Source of the DNA: Gordonia aichiensis NBRC 108223
GTDB lineage: Bacteria > Actinomycetota > Actinomycetes > Mycobacteriales > Mycobacteriaceae
Reading direction: 5' to 3'
Length of the DNA stretch: 64,000 nt
Assembly: GCF_000332975.1 (NCBI RefSeq)
Contig: NZ_BANR01000022.1
Location: forward strand, 1-64,000
Part shown: positions 41,745 through 51,498 of the stretch, piece after piece
Layout: the number at the start of each line of letters is the position of its first letter
Position numbering within the stretch: position 1 is the first letter of the stretch
Translations under genes and position numbers: made by a program
The notes under the pieces: model-generated
The model's database searches: none
Seen by the model: only the letters and a program-made list of their open reading frames with translations
Told to the model about the DNA's origin: nothing

Positions 41745-44700
41745 GGTAGCCGACACGGAACCGGGCTTGACGCCGCGCCGATCGAGAAGTCGGATCACAG
41801 CGGCGAGCGCGGCGTCGGCGTCGAGCTCGAACTCCGATTCGCGCACCCGCGCGAATTCCCAGCCGCAGCGCCTTAGTTCGCGTTCGCGTTCCATATCCGA
41901 CCGCGCCTGGGCCCCGGTTGAGGTGAACTCGTCTCCGTCGCATTCGACGGCCATCCGCCCCTCGGATCCGGTGATCACCAGATCGATGGTTCGGTTGTTG
42001 ACAACGACTTTCGGCGTCACGTGATAGCCGAGGCTCGCCAACCGATTGAACACCCGCTGTTCGAAAAGGCTGTCAAAAGGTTCGACACGTTCGTCGTCGG
42101 GGACATCGGAGGGCATCGGAGCGATCGTCGGCCCCTGGTTGGCCTGCATGTACCCCAGCAGCGAGTAGCGCAGATCGTTGGGGCGCAGATCATCGAGCCC
42201 GACCGAGTGGAACAACCACACCTGGTCCATGGCGCGCGATGCGGCCACGTTGATCCGACGTTGCGATTCCGCACGGGTCAGCGCACCCAGGGATGAAGGA
42301 TCGGAGACCACCATCGACAAGAACATCACGTGGCGTTCGTCGCCCTGGAAGTCGGGCGGGGTGCCGATCCGGATGCGACGGGCACGCCAGGTCTCCTCGT
42401 CGACAGCCTCGCGCAACAACCGGGTGATCTCGTCGACCTGTTTGGTGCCCTGTAGCGCGATGATGCCGAAATCGAGTCCGACGTAGGCAGGATCGGCCAG
42501 ACAATCGAGGAGTGTCGCCACGATCGCGGCGGCTTCGGCGTCGTTCACCAACGACTGTCCCTGCCCTGTCGCGACGCCGTCGACACGTACGGTGCGCAGC
42601 GGATCGAGCCGGTCGGCACCGAACTGTCGGACTGGCACGAGTGGCGACCCGGCGTAGAACTGTCGAGACGAGAACTCGATGATCTCGGGCATGGAGCGGA
42701 AGTGCTCGCGCAACCGGATGAGATGACCGAATCGACTGCGCAACAACGAGAAAAGACTCGATCGGGGCGTCAGGCCATCGCGAAGATAGTGCGGAAGGTC
42801 GGGAAGCTCTGCGTCGAGGCGGGCGAACGCATCGTCGAGCGATGTTCCGGTGAGTCCGCGTGGTGCACACTGCTTATCGTCACCGACAACGATCACGCGC
42901 GGCGCGAGCCACAACAGGAAGGCACTGGTGATGTCGGCTTGACTCGCCTCGTCGACGATCACGACGTCGAATGAATTCGGTTCTGGCGGAAGCATATCGG
43001 CAACCTGGCCGGTCGACATGATCCACGCCGGAACCGCGGACTGCGCCTGCTCCATCGCCTCACGTGCCGCCGTGCGGAATCGGTTGGCGTGCTTGCCCGA
43101 GCCCTTGCCCAGATTGATCATGTGGTCGCGGTAGGACTGCAATGCCTGTACCTGCGCCACGGTGGTGCGCGCGAGACAGGCACGCCAGGCGCGCGCCGCC
43201 GCGAGCTTGGTGGTCAATTGCGCGATGTCGGCGTCGGCCTCGTCGAGCGCAGACGTCAATCGGGCCTCGGCGTCCGGGTCGCTGCGCTCGGCCGCCCACG
43301 TCCGCGCCCTGCGCCACTCCCACGCGGAGACCACGTCGCGCAGCCGGGCGTCCCAGGCGGGGTCGTCGGGCGAGGTGGCCAACGCGGCATAGAACTCGGG
43401 CGCCTTGCTGCGCAGTCGCAACGCGAGCAGGTCCACGGCCGCCTGGTCGTTCAGTTCGCTCCGCGCTGCGGAGAACGCGCGCCGCGCCGCACGGATGGCC
43501 TGCGCGTCGGCGTTGGCGAGTGCAGCCACGAGCGCATCGCCCTCGGGCGACGGCCCCTTCTCGACTTCCGTCGAGAGTCGGTAGGCGTGGTCGGCCAGCT
43601 CCTGCTCGGCGAGAATCGCGTCGTTGGCCGCAGCGATCGACGCACCTTGACGGGCAACCTCGGAGACGTCGGCGACACTGCGCGGCCGAGGACCGCCGGG
43701 GCTGATGTACTCGAGTTCGCGGATCAACTCATCGCGCGCCGAGAGTAGATCCGACACCCAGGCGAGCTGGGTGTCGAGACGGACGAGCTGGTTGAGCTGC
43801 TTGGACCGCGAGCCCGCGGTGTCGACGGGAACATGCAGATCAGCGAGTACACGGTGGACCTGACTCACCGCATCGAGGACCGCGAGATGGTCGGCCACAA
43901 GCGACAGACTTTCGGCGTCGGTCGGAGCCCTGCCGTCGACAGTGGCGATGACGCCCGACTCCTCGACCGCGCGTTGCTGTTCGGACCTCAGCAGGCGACC
44001 ACGCCAACGCCCGCCGCCACGCAGATACTCGGCCGCTGCCTCAAACCGGTCACCGTCGCCCGGTCTGGCGTTCTCGACCACGATCACATGGGCGCCGATG
44101 GCACGATCTCGTTGCGCGGCGTCGCCGATCACCGGAGAGAGTGCCGTCACGCGTGACCACAGATGCGCTTCCTGCCCGGCGAGCAGCCGGTCGGCCATAT
44201 CGACGATCAGCGGTGGAAAGGTCGCAACCTCGCCGGAAACCACCGCGAGGTGGTCACAGATCCCCTTGATGCGCAGCAGGCGTTCGCTGACCACGTCCGA
44301 CAGGATCGACATGAGCGAGCCGCTGCCGACCATCGGCTCTTCGGGCCGGCGCCCGATCCGCTCGCAGATCGCATCCATCGTCATCGCATCCGGCAGATAC
44401 TCCTCGAGGTCGGGCAGCCGCTGCGCGAGGCGACCGGACTCCTCACCGACACGACGGAGCAGGTCGAGGAGTCGGCTGAACTCGGCACCATCGAGTGGCG
44501 GCAGCGCACCCTCGAGCGGTCCCGGGAGCCAGTCGAAGCGCTCCGCGTCGGCGTTGCACGCGCGGACGATTTCGGCTGCCGTGCCGCGATAGTCGCCTGC
44601 GACCCACTCGTGTACCTCGGTCTCCGACGATCGCAGGTCCCACAGTCCGCGCAGGGCGCGCTCCCTGCGCTCGACGGCCTGCGCGCGGCGGTAGGCGAGA

Positions 44701-45848
44701 TCATCGATCTCTGCGTCGGCGACTCCGGCAGAGAAGCTGGACTTGCGGTCCGCAATCGCCTCGACTCCAGACACAACGGCGTCATAGCTGTCGGTGCTGA
44801 CGTCGGCGAGCGACACCGTCAGTTCGCGCAGTTCCGGCGGGAGGATGTCCCGCAACACCTGCAGCGCGTTGACCTTCTCACTGGTCACCAGCACGCGCTG
44901 CCCCTTCGCGAGAAGCGCGGATAGGACGTTCGCGATGGTCTGGGTCTTTCCGGTGCCGGGCGGACCCTCGACGACCACCCCGCTGTCGACTCCCAACTGG
45001 GCCAGCACGTCACGCTGTTCGACGTTGGAGGCAAGGGGAAACATGGCGTCGGAGACGAGTTCACCCGGCGGAGTCGTACCGGGCCCCGTCAATGCCGCGA
45101 GTCGATCGGCCGCCTCGATGGGTGCGACAAGCTGTGCCACACCGAGCGGAACCTCGGTCTCGTTGTCGCGCAATGCTGCAAGCATCGCGTCGTAGAAGCG
45201 CAGCGCCGAACCGGTTCCCCGATTACGCAAGACGATGGCCGGCGCGAGATCGACGGTCACAGACAGTCGATCGTCGTCGACGCCAACGCCGTCACGCCAG
45301 GATGAGATGAGTTGCCCGGCATCTGAATTCGCAATGTTCGTCAAGCCGGCGACGCGGGATCGCTGCTTGACGGCGTCGGACAGATCTATGCCGTCGATGG
45401 ACGCGAGCAGATGGGTGTCGTGGAACATCGGCACGGCGGCGGAACCGAGTGAGAACCGAATTGCCCCCGAGTCGGGATCACGCTCTGCGACGACGTCCTG
45501 GGTCAGCAAGTGCTCGCGAACGAGTGGTTCGACGTCGTTTTCCCTGTCGACCACGGTCACGAGTCCGCTGGCGAGGACGAGTTCTCGCGACTCCGGTTCA
45601 GCGAGGAGGTCGTCGACGATTGCCGATACCTGGGCGTACGAGTCGTCGCCCGGAGCTACGTCGACGATGGTCTGCCCCGGTGCGGCGACGGTGCGCATGG
45701 GCACCGATGTCGACCTGCCCAACCACAGGACCGCGGGGTGGGAATCCACGGTGCTGACCGACACCGACCGTGATCGAACGAGGCCGCGGAGAAAGCCGAG
45801 TAACCTCGACACCTGATCCCGACGCTCATCAGGAGTGTCGTTGACCAT
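41691..45848 (-). CDS. Superfamily 1 (AAA_11/12, UPF1-like) helicase with C-terminal DUF559/Vsr-like nuclease
   Basis: The product has 1,385 residues. Walker A VVEGPPGTGKTQTIANVLSALL is near residue 290, then a roughly 600-residue coiled, charged insertion. Motif II is DVVIVDEASQADITSAFLLWL. PSLFSLLRSRFGHLIRLREHFRSMPEIIEFS and NVAASRAMDQVWLF are late helicase motifs. The C-terminal 110 residues (RVFNRLASLGYHVTPKVVVNNRTIDLVITGSEGRMAVECDGDEF) form a DUF559/Vsr-like PD-(D/E)xK nuclease with the D and ExD residues present. This helicase-plus-Vsr layout is shared with single-protein antiphage candidates such as DUF4011-helicase-Vsr proteins. I do not see a clear DUF4011 domain here. Confidence 0.87.
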   Translation of the reverse strand: MVNDTPDERRDQVSRLLGFLRGLVRSRSVSVSTVDSHPAVLWLGRSTSVPMRTVAAPGQTIVDVAPGDDSYAQVSAIVDDLLAEPESRELVLASGLVTVVDRENDVEPLVREHLLTQDVVAERDPDSGAIRFSLGSAAVPMFHDTHLLASIDGIDLSDAVKQRSRVAGLTNIANSDAGQLISSWRDGVGVDDDRLSVTVDLAPAIVLRNRGTGSALRFYDAMLAALRDNETEVPLGVAQLVAPIEAADRLAALTGPGTTPPGELVSDAMFPLASNVEQRDVLAQLGVDSGVVVEGPPGTGKTQTIANVLSALLAKGQRVLVTSEKVNALQVLRDILPPELRELTVSLADVSTDSYDAVVSGVEAIADRKSSFSAGVADAEIDDLAYRRAQAVERRERALRGLWDLRSSETEVHEWVAGDYRGTAAEIVRACNADAERFDWLPGPLEGALPPLDGAEFSRLLDLLRRVGEESGRLAQRLPDLEEYLPDAMTMDAICERIGRRPEEPMVGSGSLMSILSDVVSERLLRIKGICDHLAVVSGEVATFPPLIVDMADRLLAGQEAHLWSRVTALSPVIGDAAQRDRAIGAHVIVVENARPGDGDRFEAAAEYLRGGGRWRGRLLRSEQQRAVEESGVIATVDGRAPTDAESLSLVADHLAVLDAVSQVHRVLADLHVPVDTAGSRSKQLNQLVRLDTQLAWVSDLLSARDELIRELEYISPGGPRPRSVADVSEVARQGASIAAANDAILAEQELADHAYRLSTEVEKGPSPEGDALVAALANADAQAIRAARRAFSAARSELNDQAAVDLLALRLRSKAPEFYAALATSPDDPAWDARLRDVVSAWEWRRARTWAAERSDPDAEARLTSALDEADADIAQLTTKLAAARAWRACLARTTVAQVQALQSYRDHMINLGKGSGKHANRFRTAAREAMEQAQSAVPAWIMSTGQVADMLPPEPNSFDVVIVDEASQADITSAFLLWLAPRVIVVGDDKQCAPRGLTGTSLDDAFARLDAELPDLPHYLRDGLTPRSSLFSLLRSRFGHLIRLREHFRSMPEIIEFSSRQFYAGSPLVPVRQFGADRLDPLRTVRVDGVATGQGQSLVNDAEAAAIVATLLDCLADPAYVGLDFGIIALQGTKQVDEITRLLREAVDEETWRARRIRIGTPPDFQGDERHVMFLSMVVSDPSSLGALTRAESQRRINVAASRAMDQVWLFHSVGLDDLRPNDLRYSLLGYMQANQGPTIAPMPSDVPDDERVEPFDSLFEQRVFNRLASLGYHVTPKVVVNNRTIDLVITGSEGRMAVECDGDEFTSTGAQARSDMERERELRRCGWEFARVRESEFELDADAALAAVIRLLDRRGVKPGSVSATASREAAVWEPIDLSAAE

Positions 45849-45945
45849 GTGCTTGTTGCCTTCCCGCCTCGATACCAGAGTTCATCAACGCTACCAAGGC
45901 CACGGTGAGCCGGTCGTGCCGACGACCACCGTGTCGGGAAGCGGC

Positions 45946-46278
45946 TCAGCGACCTGAGGTGCTCCGTAGGGCGGGGAACCCACCGTCGACGTAGTGCACG
46001 TTGGTGTAGCCCAGGCCGGCGATCTGCTCGGCGATGCGCGGTGCCTGCGAACGCACCGATACGACGGCGATTTCGGTGTCGCGGTTGCTAACCAGCGGGA
46101 ACGACCCTGTAGGAGTGGGTGCGAGTCGCGTCGCGACCTCAGTCGGGTCGACGACGACTGCGCCGGGCACAGAGCCCTGATGGCGGACGACCTGCGGACG
46201 GGCGTCGACGACGACGGCGTCACCCTGCTCGACATGATCGATGGCTTCTGCTGCGGTAATCGAACTCACCACTGACAC
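45946..46278 (-). CDS. Rhodanese-like domain protein lacking the catalytic cysteine
   Basis: The product has 110 residues: ITAAEAIDHVEQGDAVVVDARPQVVRHQGSVPGAVVVDPTEV, then NRDTEIAVVSVRSQAPRIAEQIAGLGYTNVHYVDGGFPAL. This is a complete single rhodanese domain. The active-site loop, normally CxxGxR, reads SVRSQAP, so the sulfur-carrying Cys is Ser. Sulfurtransferase activity is therefore unlikely, and a binding or regulatory role is more probable. The GTG at 46278 has AGGAG upstream. It is transcribed toward the helicase gene with a 97-bp gap that contains a CACGGTG/CACCGTG hairpin. Confidence 0.85.
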   Translation of the reverse strand: MSVVSSITAAEAIDHVEQGDAVVVDARPQVVRHQGSVPGAVVVDPTEVATRLAPTPTGSFPLVSNRDTEIAVVSVRSQAPRIAEQIAGLGYTNVHYVDGGFPALRSTSGR

Positions 46279-46437
46279 TGGTGACTCACTCCTGATATCG
46301 AACTTCTGCTTCCGTACGGGAAGCTGTGCGATTGACGACGCACAACTTCTCCCCCAAAAAGGTTACGGAAAGATATCAATCTGTCCACCTGCGCACCAAC
46401 CGCCAGGTCTCGCGCATGGACGCGACGAACCGCGGCG

Positions 46438-48195
46438 TCAGCCTCGACCGCGACCCGCCACGCGCGGATTGGCACGCTTGCCCCAGCTGTCACCACGCTT
46501 GCCGTGACGATCGCGGTTGAAGCCGCCACCGCCCTGACCATTGCGTTTTCCGCCACGGGCACGAGGCGGCCCCTGATCGCGCCGGATATCGATCGGATTC
46601 TTGCCGATTCGCGTATGCCGCAGACGATCCAAGGTGTCGCGGTCGAGATCCTCAGGAAGCTCGACGAGCGAGAAGTCGTCGCGGATGCTGATGTTGCCGA
46701 AATCACCTCGCGTGAGCCCGCCCTCGTTGGCGATAGCGCCGACGATCGCACCTGGCGACACCTTGTGTTTGCGTCCGACGGCGATCCGGTAGGTGGCGAA
46801 GGTGCCGCCACCCGAGCGCGGAGCACGTTCCCGTCGCTCGGGCCGCTCACCCTTCGGCGGGTCGGGCGCCATCAGGAACCCGCCGTCGCGGGTCTCGAGC
46901 GCCAGCGCTGCCGCGATGTCGGCCATCGCGACGTCGTTGTCACGCGCGTAGTTCTCGATCAGCTGCCGGAACATGTCGAGGTTCTCCGACGCGAGGTTCT
47001 CGGTGATGGAGTCGGCGAAGCGAGAGACGCGCTGCGCGTTCACGTCGTCGACCGACGGCAGATCGATCTCGGTGAGCGGTTGACGCGTCGCCCTCTCGAT
47101 GGCTCGCAGCAGGTGACGCTCCCGCGGTGAGACGAACAGCAGAGCGTTGCCCGACCGTCCGGCACGCCCGGTGCGTCCGATGCGGTGTACGTACGACTCG
47201 GTGTCGTGCGGGATGTCGTAGTTGACGACGTGCGAGATGCGATCGACGTCGAGGCCGCGCGCGGCCACATCGGTGGCGACGAGAATGTCGATCCCTCCCG
47301 CCTTGAGCTGATTGATCGTCCTCTCGCGCTGCGCCTGCACCATGTCGCCGTTGATGGCGACCGCCGAGAACCCTCGCGATCGGAGCTTCTCAGCGAGTTC
47401 CTCGGTCGCCTGCTTCGTCCGGACGAACACGATCATCGCGTCGAATGTCTCGACCTCGAGGAAACGCGTGAGCGCGTCGAGTTTGCGCTGGTGAGAGACC
47501 TGCAGATAGCGCTGGGTGATGTTCTGCGCCGTCGCGGTCTTGGCCTTGACCGTGATCTCCTGCGCGTCATGCAGATAGCGCTGAGCGAGTCGTCGGATCG
47601 CGCTCGGCATGGTTGCCGAGAACAGCGCGACCTGCTTGTCGTCGGGAGTCTCTGCCAGGATGCGCTCGACATCCTCGGCGAAACCCATCGTCAGCATCTC
47701 GTCGGCTTCGTCGAGCACCAGGAAATCGAGCTGGGAGATGTCGAGGGTGCCCTTGTCGAGATGGTCGATGACCCGCCCGGGGGTACCCACGATGACCTGC
47801 GCACCTCGCTTGAGGCCCGCAAGCTGGACGCCGTAACTCTGCCCGCCGTAGATCGGCAGCACGCGCACGTCCGGCATGTGCGCCGAGTACTTGCCGAACG
47901 CCTCGGACACCTGCAGAGCGAGTTCGCGGGTCGGAGCGAGGATCAGCGCCTGCGGCCTACGGATCTGCGGGTCGATGCGCGACAGGATGGGAATGGCGAA
48001 TGCCGCGGTCTTGCCGGTGCCGGTCTGCGCGAGGCCGACGACGTCGCGCCCCTCCATGAGCGGAGGGATCGTGGCCGCCTGGATGGGCGACGGGGTCTCG
48101 TAGCCGACATCGGCGATGGCGTTGCGAACGCGTTCGTCGATGTCGAGGTCGTCGAAGGTGATCGACGGTGCGTCGGGGGTCGGGCTGTCGGTCAT
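46438..48195 (-). CDS. deaD: DEAD-box RNA helicase (DeaD/CsdA type)
   Basis: The product has 585 residues. Q-motif ITFDDLDIDERVRNAIADVGYETPSPIQAATIP, Walker A AQTGTGKTAAFAIP, PTRELALQ, DEADEML, SAT and HRIGRTGRAGRSG are all present. A C-terminal DbpA-like RNA-binding domain follows (TYRIAVGRKHKVSPGAIVGAIANEGGLTRGDFGNISIRDDFSLVELPEDL). The tail is Gly/Arg/Asn-rich and basic (RGGKRNGQGGGGFNRDRHG). It unwinds structured RNA in ribosome assembly and mRNA decay, particularly in the cold. It matches M. tuberculosis Rv1253 in type. Confidence 0.95.
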   Translation of the reverse strand: MTDSPTPDAPSITFDDLDIDERVRNAIADVGYETPSPIQAATIPPLMEGRDVVGLAQTGTGKTAAFAIPILSRIDPQIRRPQALILAPTRELALQVSEAFGKYSAHMPDVRVLPIYGGQSYGVQLAGLKRGAQVIVGTPGRVIDHLDKGTLDISQLDFLVLDEADEMLTMGFAEDVERILAETPDDKQVALFSATMPSAIRRLAQRYLHDAQEITVKAKTATAQNITQRYLQVSHQRKLDALTRFLEVETFDAMIVFVRTKQATEELAEKLRSRGFSAVAINGDMVQAQRERTINQLKAGGIDILVATDVAARGLDVDRISHVVNYDIPHDTESYVHRIGRTGRAGRSGNALLFVSPRERHLLRAIERATRQPLTEIDLPSVDDVNAQRVSRFADSITENLASENLDMFRQLIENYARDNDVAMADIAAALALETRDGGFLMAPDPPKGERPERRERAPRSGGGTFATYRIAVGRKHKVSPGAIVGAIANEGGLTRGDFGNISIRDDFSLVELPEDLDRDTLDRLRHTRIGKNPIDIRRDQGPPRARGGKRNGQGGGGFNRDRHGKRGDSWGKRANPRVAGRGRG

Positions 48196-48347
48196 GGTCT
48201 GGGTGTCCCGTTCATCGACTCAACTCTAATCCGCGGAAGCGCCAACAGCGGAATCAGAGCGCCAAGACGCGCCATCGAGGCGAGCAATGCAGCGTGCGAC
48301 TAATATCCTCGCCGGTACACGCTACTAGCCAAGGAGTTCCCTACACC

Positions 48348-48551
48348 ATGACACTGGGGGTCGCCCCGCCAGAACGGCGTGCCGTAGGGCAGAAGCCGAC
48401 TCCACAAAACCCGACGCCTGGCTCCGCAGCGTCGATCTCAGTGGAGTTCGTCATCAGCGCTGCGGGAGGCGCCTGCCTCGACGCCCCGCCGCACATCGTG
48501 GAGCCGAACGCGCTTCGCAGGACACCCTCATACCTTCGGCGACCGAAGTGA
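48348..48551 (+). CDS. Small protein upstream of lipoprotein gene, unknown
   Basis: The 67-residue frame starts with ATG 12 bases after AAGGAG. The product begins MTLGVAPPERRAVGQKPTP and contains a short hydrophobic piece (ISVEFVISAAGGACLDAPP). Its stop overlaps the GTG of the next gene (GTGA), as in coupled genes. Pro/Arg-rich composition and lack of a fold argue for caution: it may be a leader frame that controls translation of the lipoprotein. No family is recognised. Confidence 0.4.
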   Translation: MTLGVAPPERRAVGQKPTPQNPTPGSAASISVEFVISAAGGACLDAPPHIVEPNALRRTPSYLRRPK

Positions 48552-49270
48552 CTCGCAACCGAAGCACACGAACAGCAACCTGCGCCGGCATCCTCATACT
48601 CGTCGTCGCACTACTCAACGCCTGCACGTCATCTCCCACCACGACACCAGGCACTGCCACACCGAGCACAGCTCACACCGTCGCCGATTACCCCATCCGC
48701 TGGCTCCCCACCCCCAACCTCGACCTCACCAGCCGCGACGGCACCTTCGTCCGCGGCATCGCCGAAACCTACCTCCACGCACGCCTTCTCGGCGACCCAG
48801 GACTGACCCCCGGATTCACCGACGCCATCCGACCCGCCCTCGACTTCGACCTGATGCGCAAAAAGTTCGGCACCCTCAAGACCGACCACGAACCCCCCGA
48901 AACCATCTACCTGTTCGCCGCACCCTTCCCCTACGACCACCTCGCCGACCACCCCACCGACATCGGCCAAGGCCACACCCTCACCCCCGGAATGGGCGCC
49001 GCAGCCATCTGCATCGCCGGCCCCCATCCCCCCGCCACCGACCACGCCCTGTTCTTCTTCACCTACCGCCGCACCGGAAAACCACCACCCACCAACCAAC
49101 ACGGACCACAGACCGCACCCACCACCAACATCTTCGGCAACTGGACCGGCGTCGACTGGATCGGACCCGCAGTGCAAATCACCGACCGCTGCAACCACCC
49201 GCCCACCACACCTGCCGACACCGACACACTCCACACACCCAGCCCAGGCTGGCCACACTCCACCCAATAG
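48548..49270 (+). CDS. Secreted lipoprotein, unknown family
   Basis: The product has 240 residues. Signal peptide TCAGILILVVALLNAC contains a lipobox (LLNAC). A Thr/Pro-rich linker follows, then a domain beginning YPIRWLPTPNLDLTSRDGTFVRGIAETYLHARLLGDPGLTPGF, with AAICIAGPHPPATDHALFFFTYRRTGK. It ends in Pro/Thr-rich sequence. I do not know the family. Codon choice is strikingly C-rich (CCC, ACC, CAC) compared with neighbours, giving a strong C-over-G skew and suggesting foreign origin. The frameshifted gene at 49279 follows after 8 bp. Confidence 0.75.
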   Translation: MTRNRSTRTATCAGILILVVALLNACTSSPTTTPGTATPSTAHTVADYPIRWLPTPNLDLTSRDGTFVRGIAETYLHARLLGDPGLTPGFTDAIRPALDFDLMRKKFGTLKTDHEPPETIYLFAAPFPYDHLADHPTDIGQGHTLTPGMGAAAICIAGPHPPATDHALFFFTYRRTGKPPPTNQHGPQTAPTTNIFGNWTGVDWIGPAVQITDRCNHPPTTPADTDTLHTPSPGWPHSTQ

Positions 49271-49278
49271 GACCCGCC

Positions 49279-49532
49279 ATGGCGCACGAACTCGACGGAC
49301 TCCCCCGCACATCGTCGCCGCGCTGAAAGCCCCACCGGGAACGACAGTCGAAGACATCCTCGCCGACCATCCGACAGGTCCGTGCGGACAGGAGGTTGAG
49401 TTCGCCGCTCGCCTCGAGACGGCGTGTTTCGAATGGCACACCCGCAATTCCTGGCTCACGATGCCCGAAGAAGTCCGGAACGAACTCGCCAAGCAGGTCC
49501 GCTTCGAGATGGAGTGGGAACGCGACCACTGA
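49279..49532 (+). pseudogene. Frameshifted small gene downstream of the lipoprotein
   Basis: The ATG at 49279 gives only MAHELDGLPRTSSPR before a stop. Starting in the run of five C at 49302-49306, another frame runs open to 49532: PHIVAALKAPPGTTVEDILA, then EVEFAARLETACFEWHTRNSWLTMPEEVRNELAKQVRFEMEWERDH. Adding one C to the run joins the two into an 84-residue protein with normal coding character. It is a homopolymer-length mutation or a sequencing error. The protein is unrecognised; it is helical and acidic. Confidence 0.6.
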
Positions 49533-49665
49533 GTGACAGAAGGCGCCCGAATGTGACGCACGCCACTGCCCTGCTACCCTCAGTGCCAACATATGTGAGC
49601 GGCGACACGTCCGCCCTCGCCTATGTCCGAAATGCCGGATCACACGCTTCCAGGGAGCCACCTAC

Positions 49666-51453
49666 ATGCAGCAGTACGCCACTCCGTCGGATCTGACCGT
49701 CGAAGACAAGGCCACGCTGGTCGATACCCTCCTCCGTTACCGTGACGAGCGCCCGACGCTGCCACTCTTCAAGCGCCTCTCGTCAGGCCAGTGGATCACG
49801 GTGACCGCCAAGCATTTCGCCGACGAGGTCGACGCAGTCGCGAAGGGTCTCGTCGCATCGGGCGTCGAGCCGGGCGACCGCGTCGCGATCTGTTCGGCCA
49901 CGCGCTACGAGTGGTCGGTTCTCGATTACGCCATCTGGCGCGCGGGAGCGACGACTGTCGCGGTGTACGAGACCTCGGCTCCCGATCAGGTGCAGTACCT
50001 CCTCGACGACTCCGGCACCGTGATGCTGATCGTCGAAGACGACAACCATCGCGACAAGTTCCGCGAGGTGACCGACGCACTCCCTGCCGTCCGCGAGACG
50101 TTGGTCATCGACAACGGAGCGATCAACGAACTGAGTACGCGCGGGAAGGACGTCCCCGACGCCGAACTCGATGCGCGGCATGCCAATACCGTTTCCTCCG
50201 ACGCCGCGACGCTGATCTACACGTCGGGCACGACCGGCCGACCCAAGGGTGTGGTGCTCACCCACGCCAACTTCCTCGCCGAGTGCGCTGCCACGCGCGA
50301 GGCCGTCGGGTCGGGACTCGAAGAAGGCAATTCGACGCTGCTCTTCCTGCCGCTGGCACACGTCTTCGCCCGAGTCATCGCGGTGGCGAGTCTCGAGAGT
50401 GGGGTCATCGTCGGCCACACGAGCGACATCCCACACCTCGTCGAGCATCTCGCGACCTTCAAGCCGAATTACGTCCTTTCTGTGCCGCGTGTTTTCGAGA
50501 AGGTCTACAACTCGGCCAAGCAGAAGGCGTATGACGGTGGCAAGGGGTCGATCTTCGACAAGGCCGCCGACACCGCGATCGAGTACAGCGAGGCTCTCGA
50601 GCAGGGTGGTCCGGGGATCGCACTGAGGCTCAAGCACGCGGTGTTCGACGCCCTCGTCTACAAGAAACTGCGCGCGGCTCTCGGCGGCAACTGCGATGGC
50701 GCGATCTCCGGCGGCGCCCCGCTCGGTGCCCGCCTCGGGCACTTCTTCCGCGGTGCAGGCGTTCCGGTCTACGAAGGCTACGGACTGTCGGAAACCACCG
50801 CGGCGATCACCGCGAACAGCGAAGAACACCAGCGTGTGGGTTCGGTCGGACGTCCCATCCCCGGCGTCTCCATCGCGATCGCCGACGAGGACGGCGAGGT
50901 GCTCGTCAAGGGGCCGGTGGTGTTCACCGAATACTGGCACAACCCCGGCGCCACCGCGGATGCGATTCGTGACGGGTGGTTCCACACCGGTGATGTGGGG
51001 CACCTCGAGGACGGCTTCCTCTACATCACCGGCCGCAAGAAGGAACTGATCGTCACGGCCGGAGGCAAGAACGTCTCCCCCGCCCAGCTCGAGGACTCGA
51101 TCCGTGCGCATCCGATGATCAGCCAGTGCCTCGTCGTCGGCGACAACAAGCCCTTCATCGCAGCGCTCATCACCATCGACACCGAGTCGGTTCCCGGGTG
51201 GCTGGAGCGCAACGGGCTGGCGTCGGACACCTCGCTCTCCGACCTTGCGACCAACGAGAAACTGCGCGCGGAGATCGCCGAGGCGGTCGACGCCGCCAAC
51301 GCGAAGGTGTCCAAAGCCGAGGCGATCAAGAAGTTCAACATCCTAGACACCGACTTCACCATCGACTCGGGTGAGCTGACACCGACGATGAAGCTCAAGC
51401 GCAACGTCATCCACTCGGCTCATCAGAAGGCGATCGCCGACCTCTACACGTGA
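49666..51453 (+). CDS. fadD15: Long-chain fatty-acid-CoA ligase (FadD15-like)
   Basis: The 595-residue product activates fatty acids to acyl-CoA via acyl-AMP. The P-loop-like motif is LIYTSGTTGRPKGVVLTHAN. Others are YEGYGLSETTA, TGDVGHLEDGFLYITGRKKELIVTAGGKNVSP, and a C-terminal Lys in GELTPTMKLKRNVI. Length and N-terminus (LVDTLLRYRDERPTLPLFKRL) match the AMP-dependent synthetases of the FadD15 (Rv2187) group. The start has GGGAG upstream. It would feed exogenous fatty acids to lipid synthesis or beta-oxidation. A strong terminator follows. Confidence 0.93.
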   Translation: MQQYATPSDLTVEDKATLVDTLLRYRDERPTLPLFKRLSSGQWITVTAKHFADEVDAVAKGLVASGVEPGDRVAICSATRYEWSVLDYAIWRAGATTVAVYETSAPDQVQYLLDDSGTVMLIVEDDNHRDKFREVTDALPAVRETLVIDNGAINELSTRGKDVPDAELDARHANTVSSDAATLIYTSGTTGRPKGVVLTHANFLAECAATREAVGSGLEEGNSTLLFLPLAHVFARVIAVASLESGVIVGHTSDIPHLVEHLATFKPNYVLSVPRVFEKVYNSAKQKAYDGGKGSIFDKAADTAIEYSEALEQGGPGIALRLKHAVFDALVYKKLRAALGGNCDGAISGGAPLGARLGHFFRGAGVPVYEGYGLSETTAAITANSEEHQRVGSVGRPIPGVSIAIADEDGEVLVKGPVVFTEYWHNPGATADAIRDGWFHTGDVGHLEDGFLYITGRKKELIVTAGGKNVSPAQLEDSIRAHPMISQCLVVGDNKPFIAALITIDTESVPGWLERNGLASDTSLSDLATNEKLRAEIAEAVDAANAKVSKAEAIKKFNILDTDFTIDSGELTPTMKLKRNVIHSAHQKAIADLYT

Positions 51454-51498
51454 TCGCCGACCTCGTCATGTGACGGCACTGTAGACACGTTTCACACC

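Noticed and set aside
47185..48303. 372-codon plus-strand frame
   Set aside because: Antisense of deaD.
49783..51111. 442-codon minus-strand frame
   Set aside because: Antisense of fadD15.
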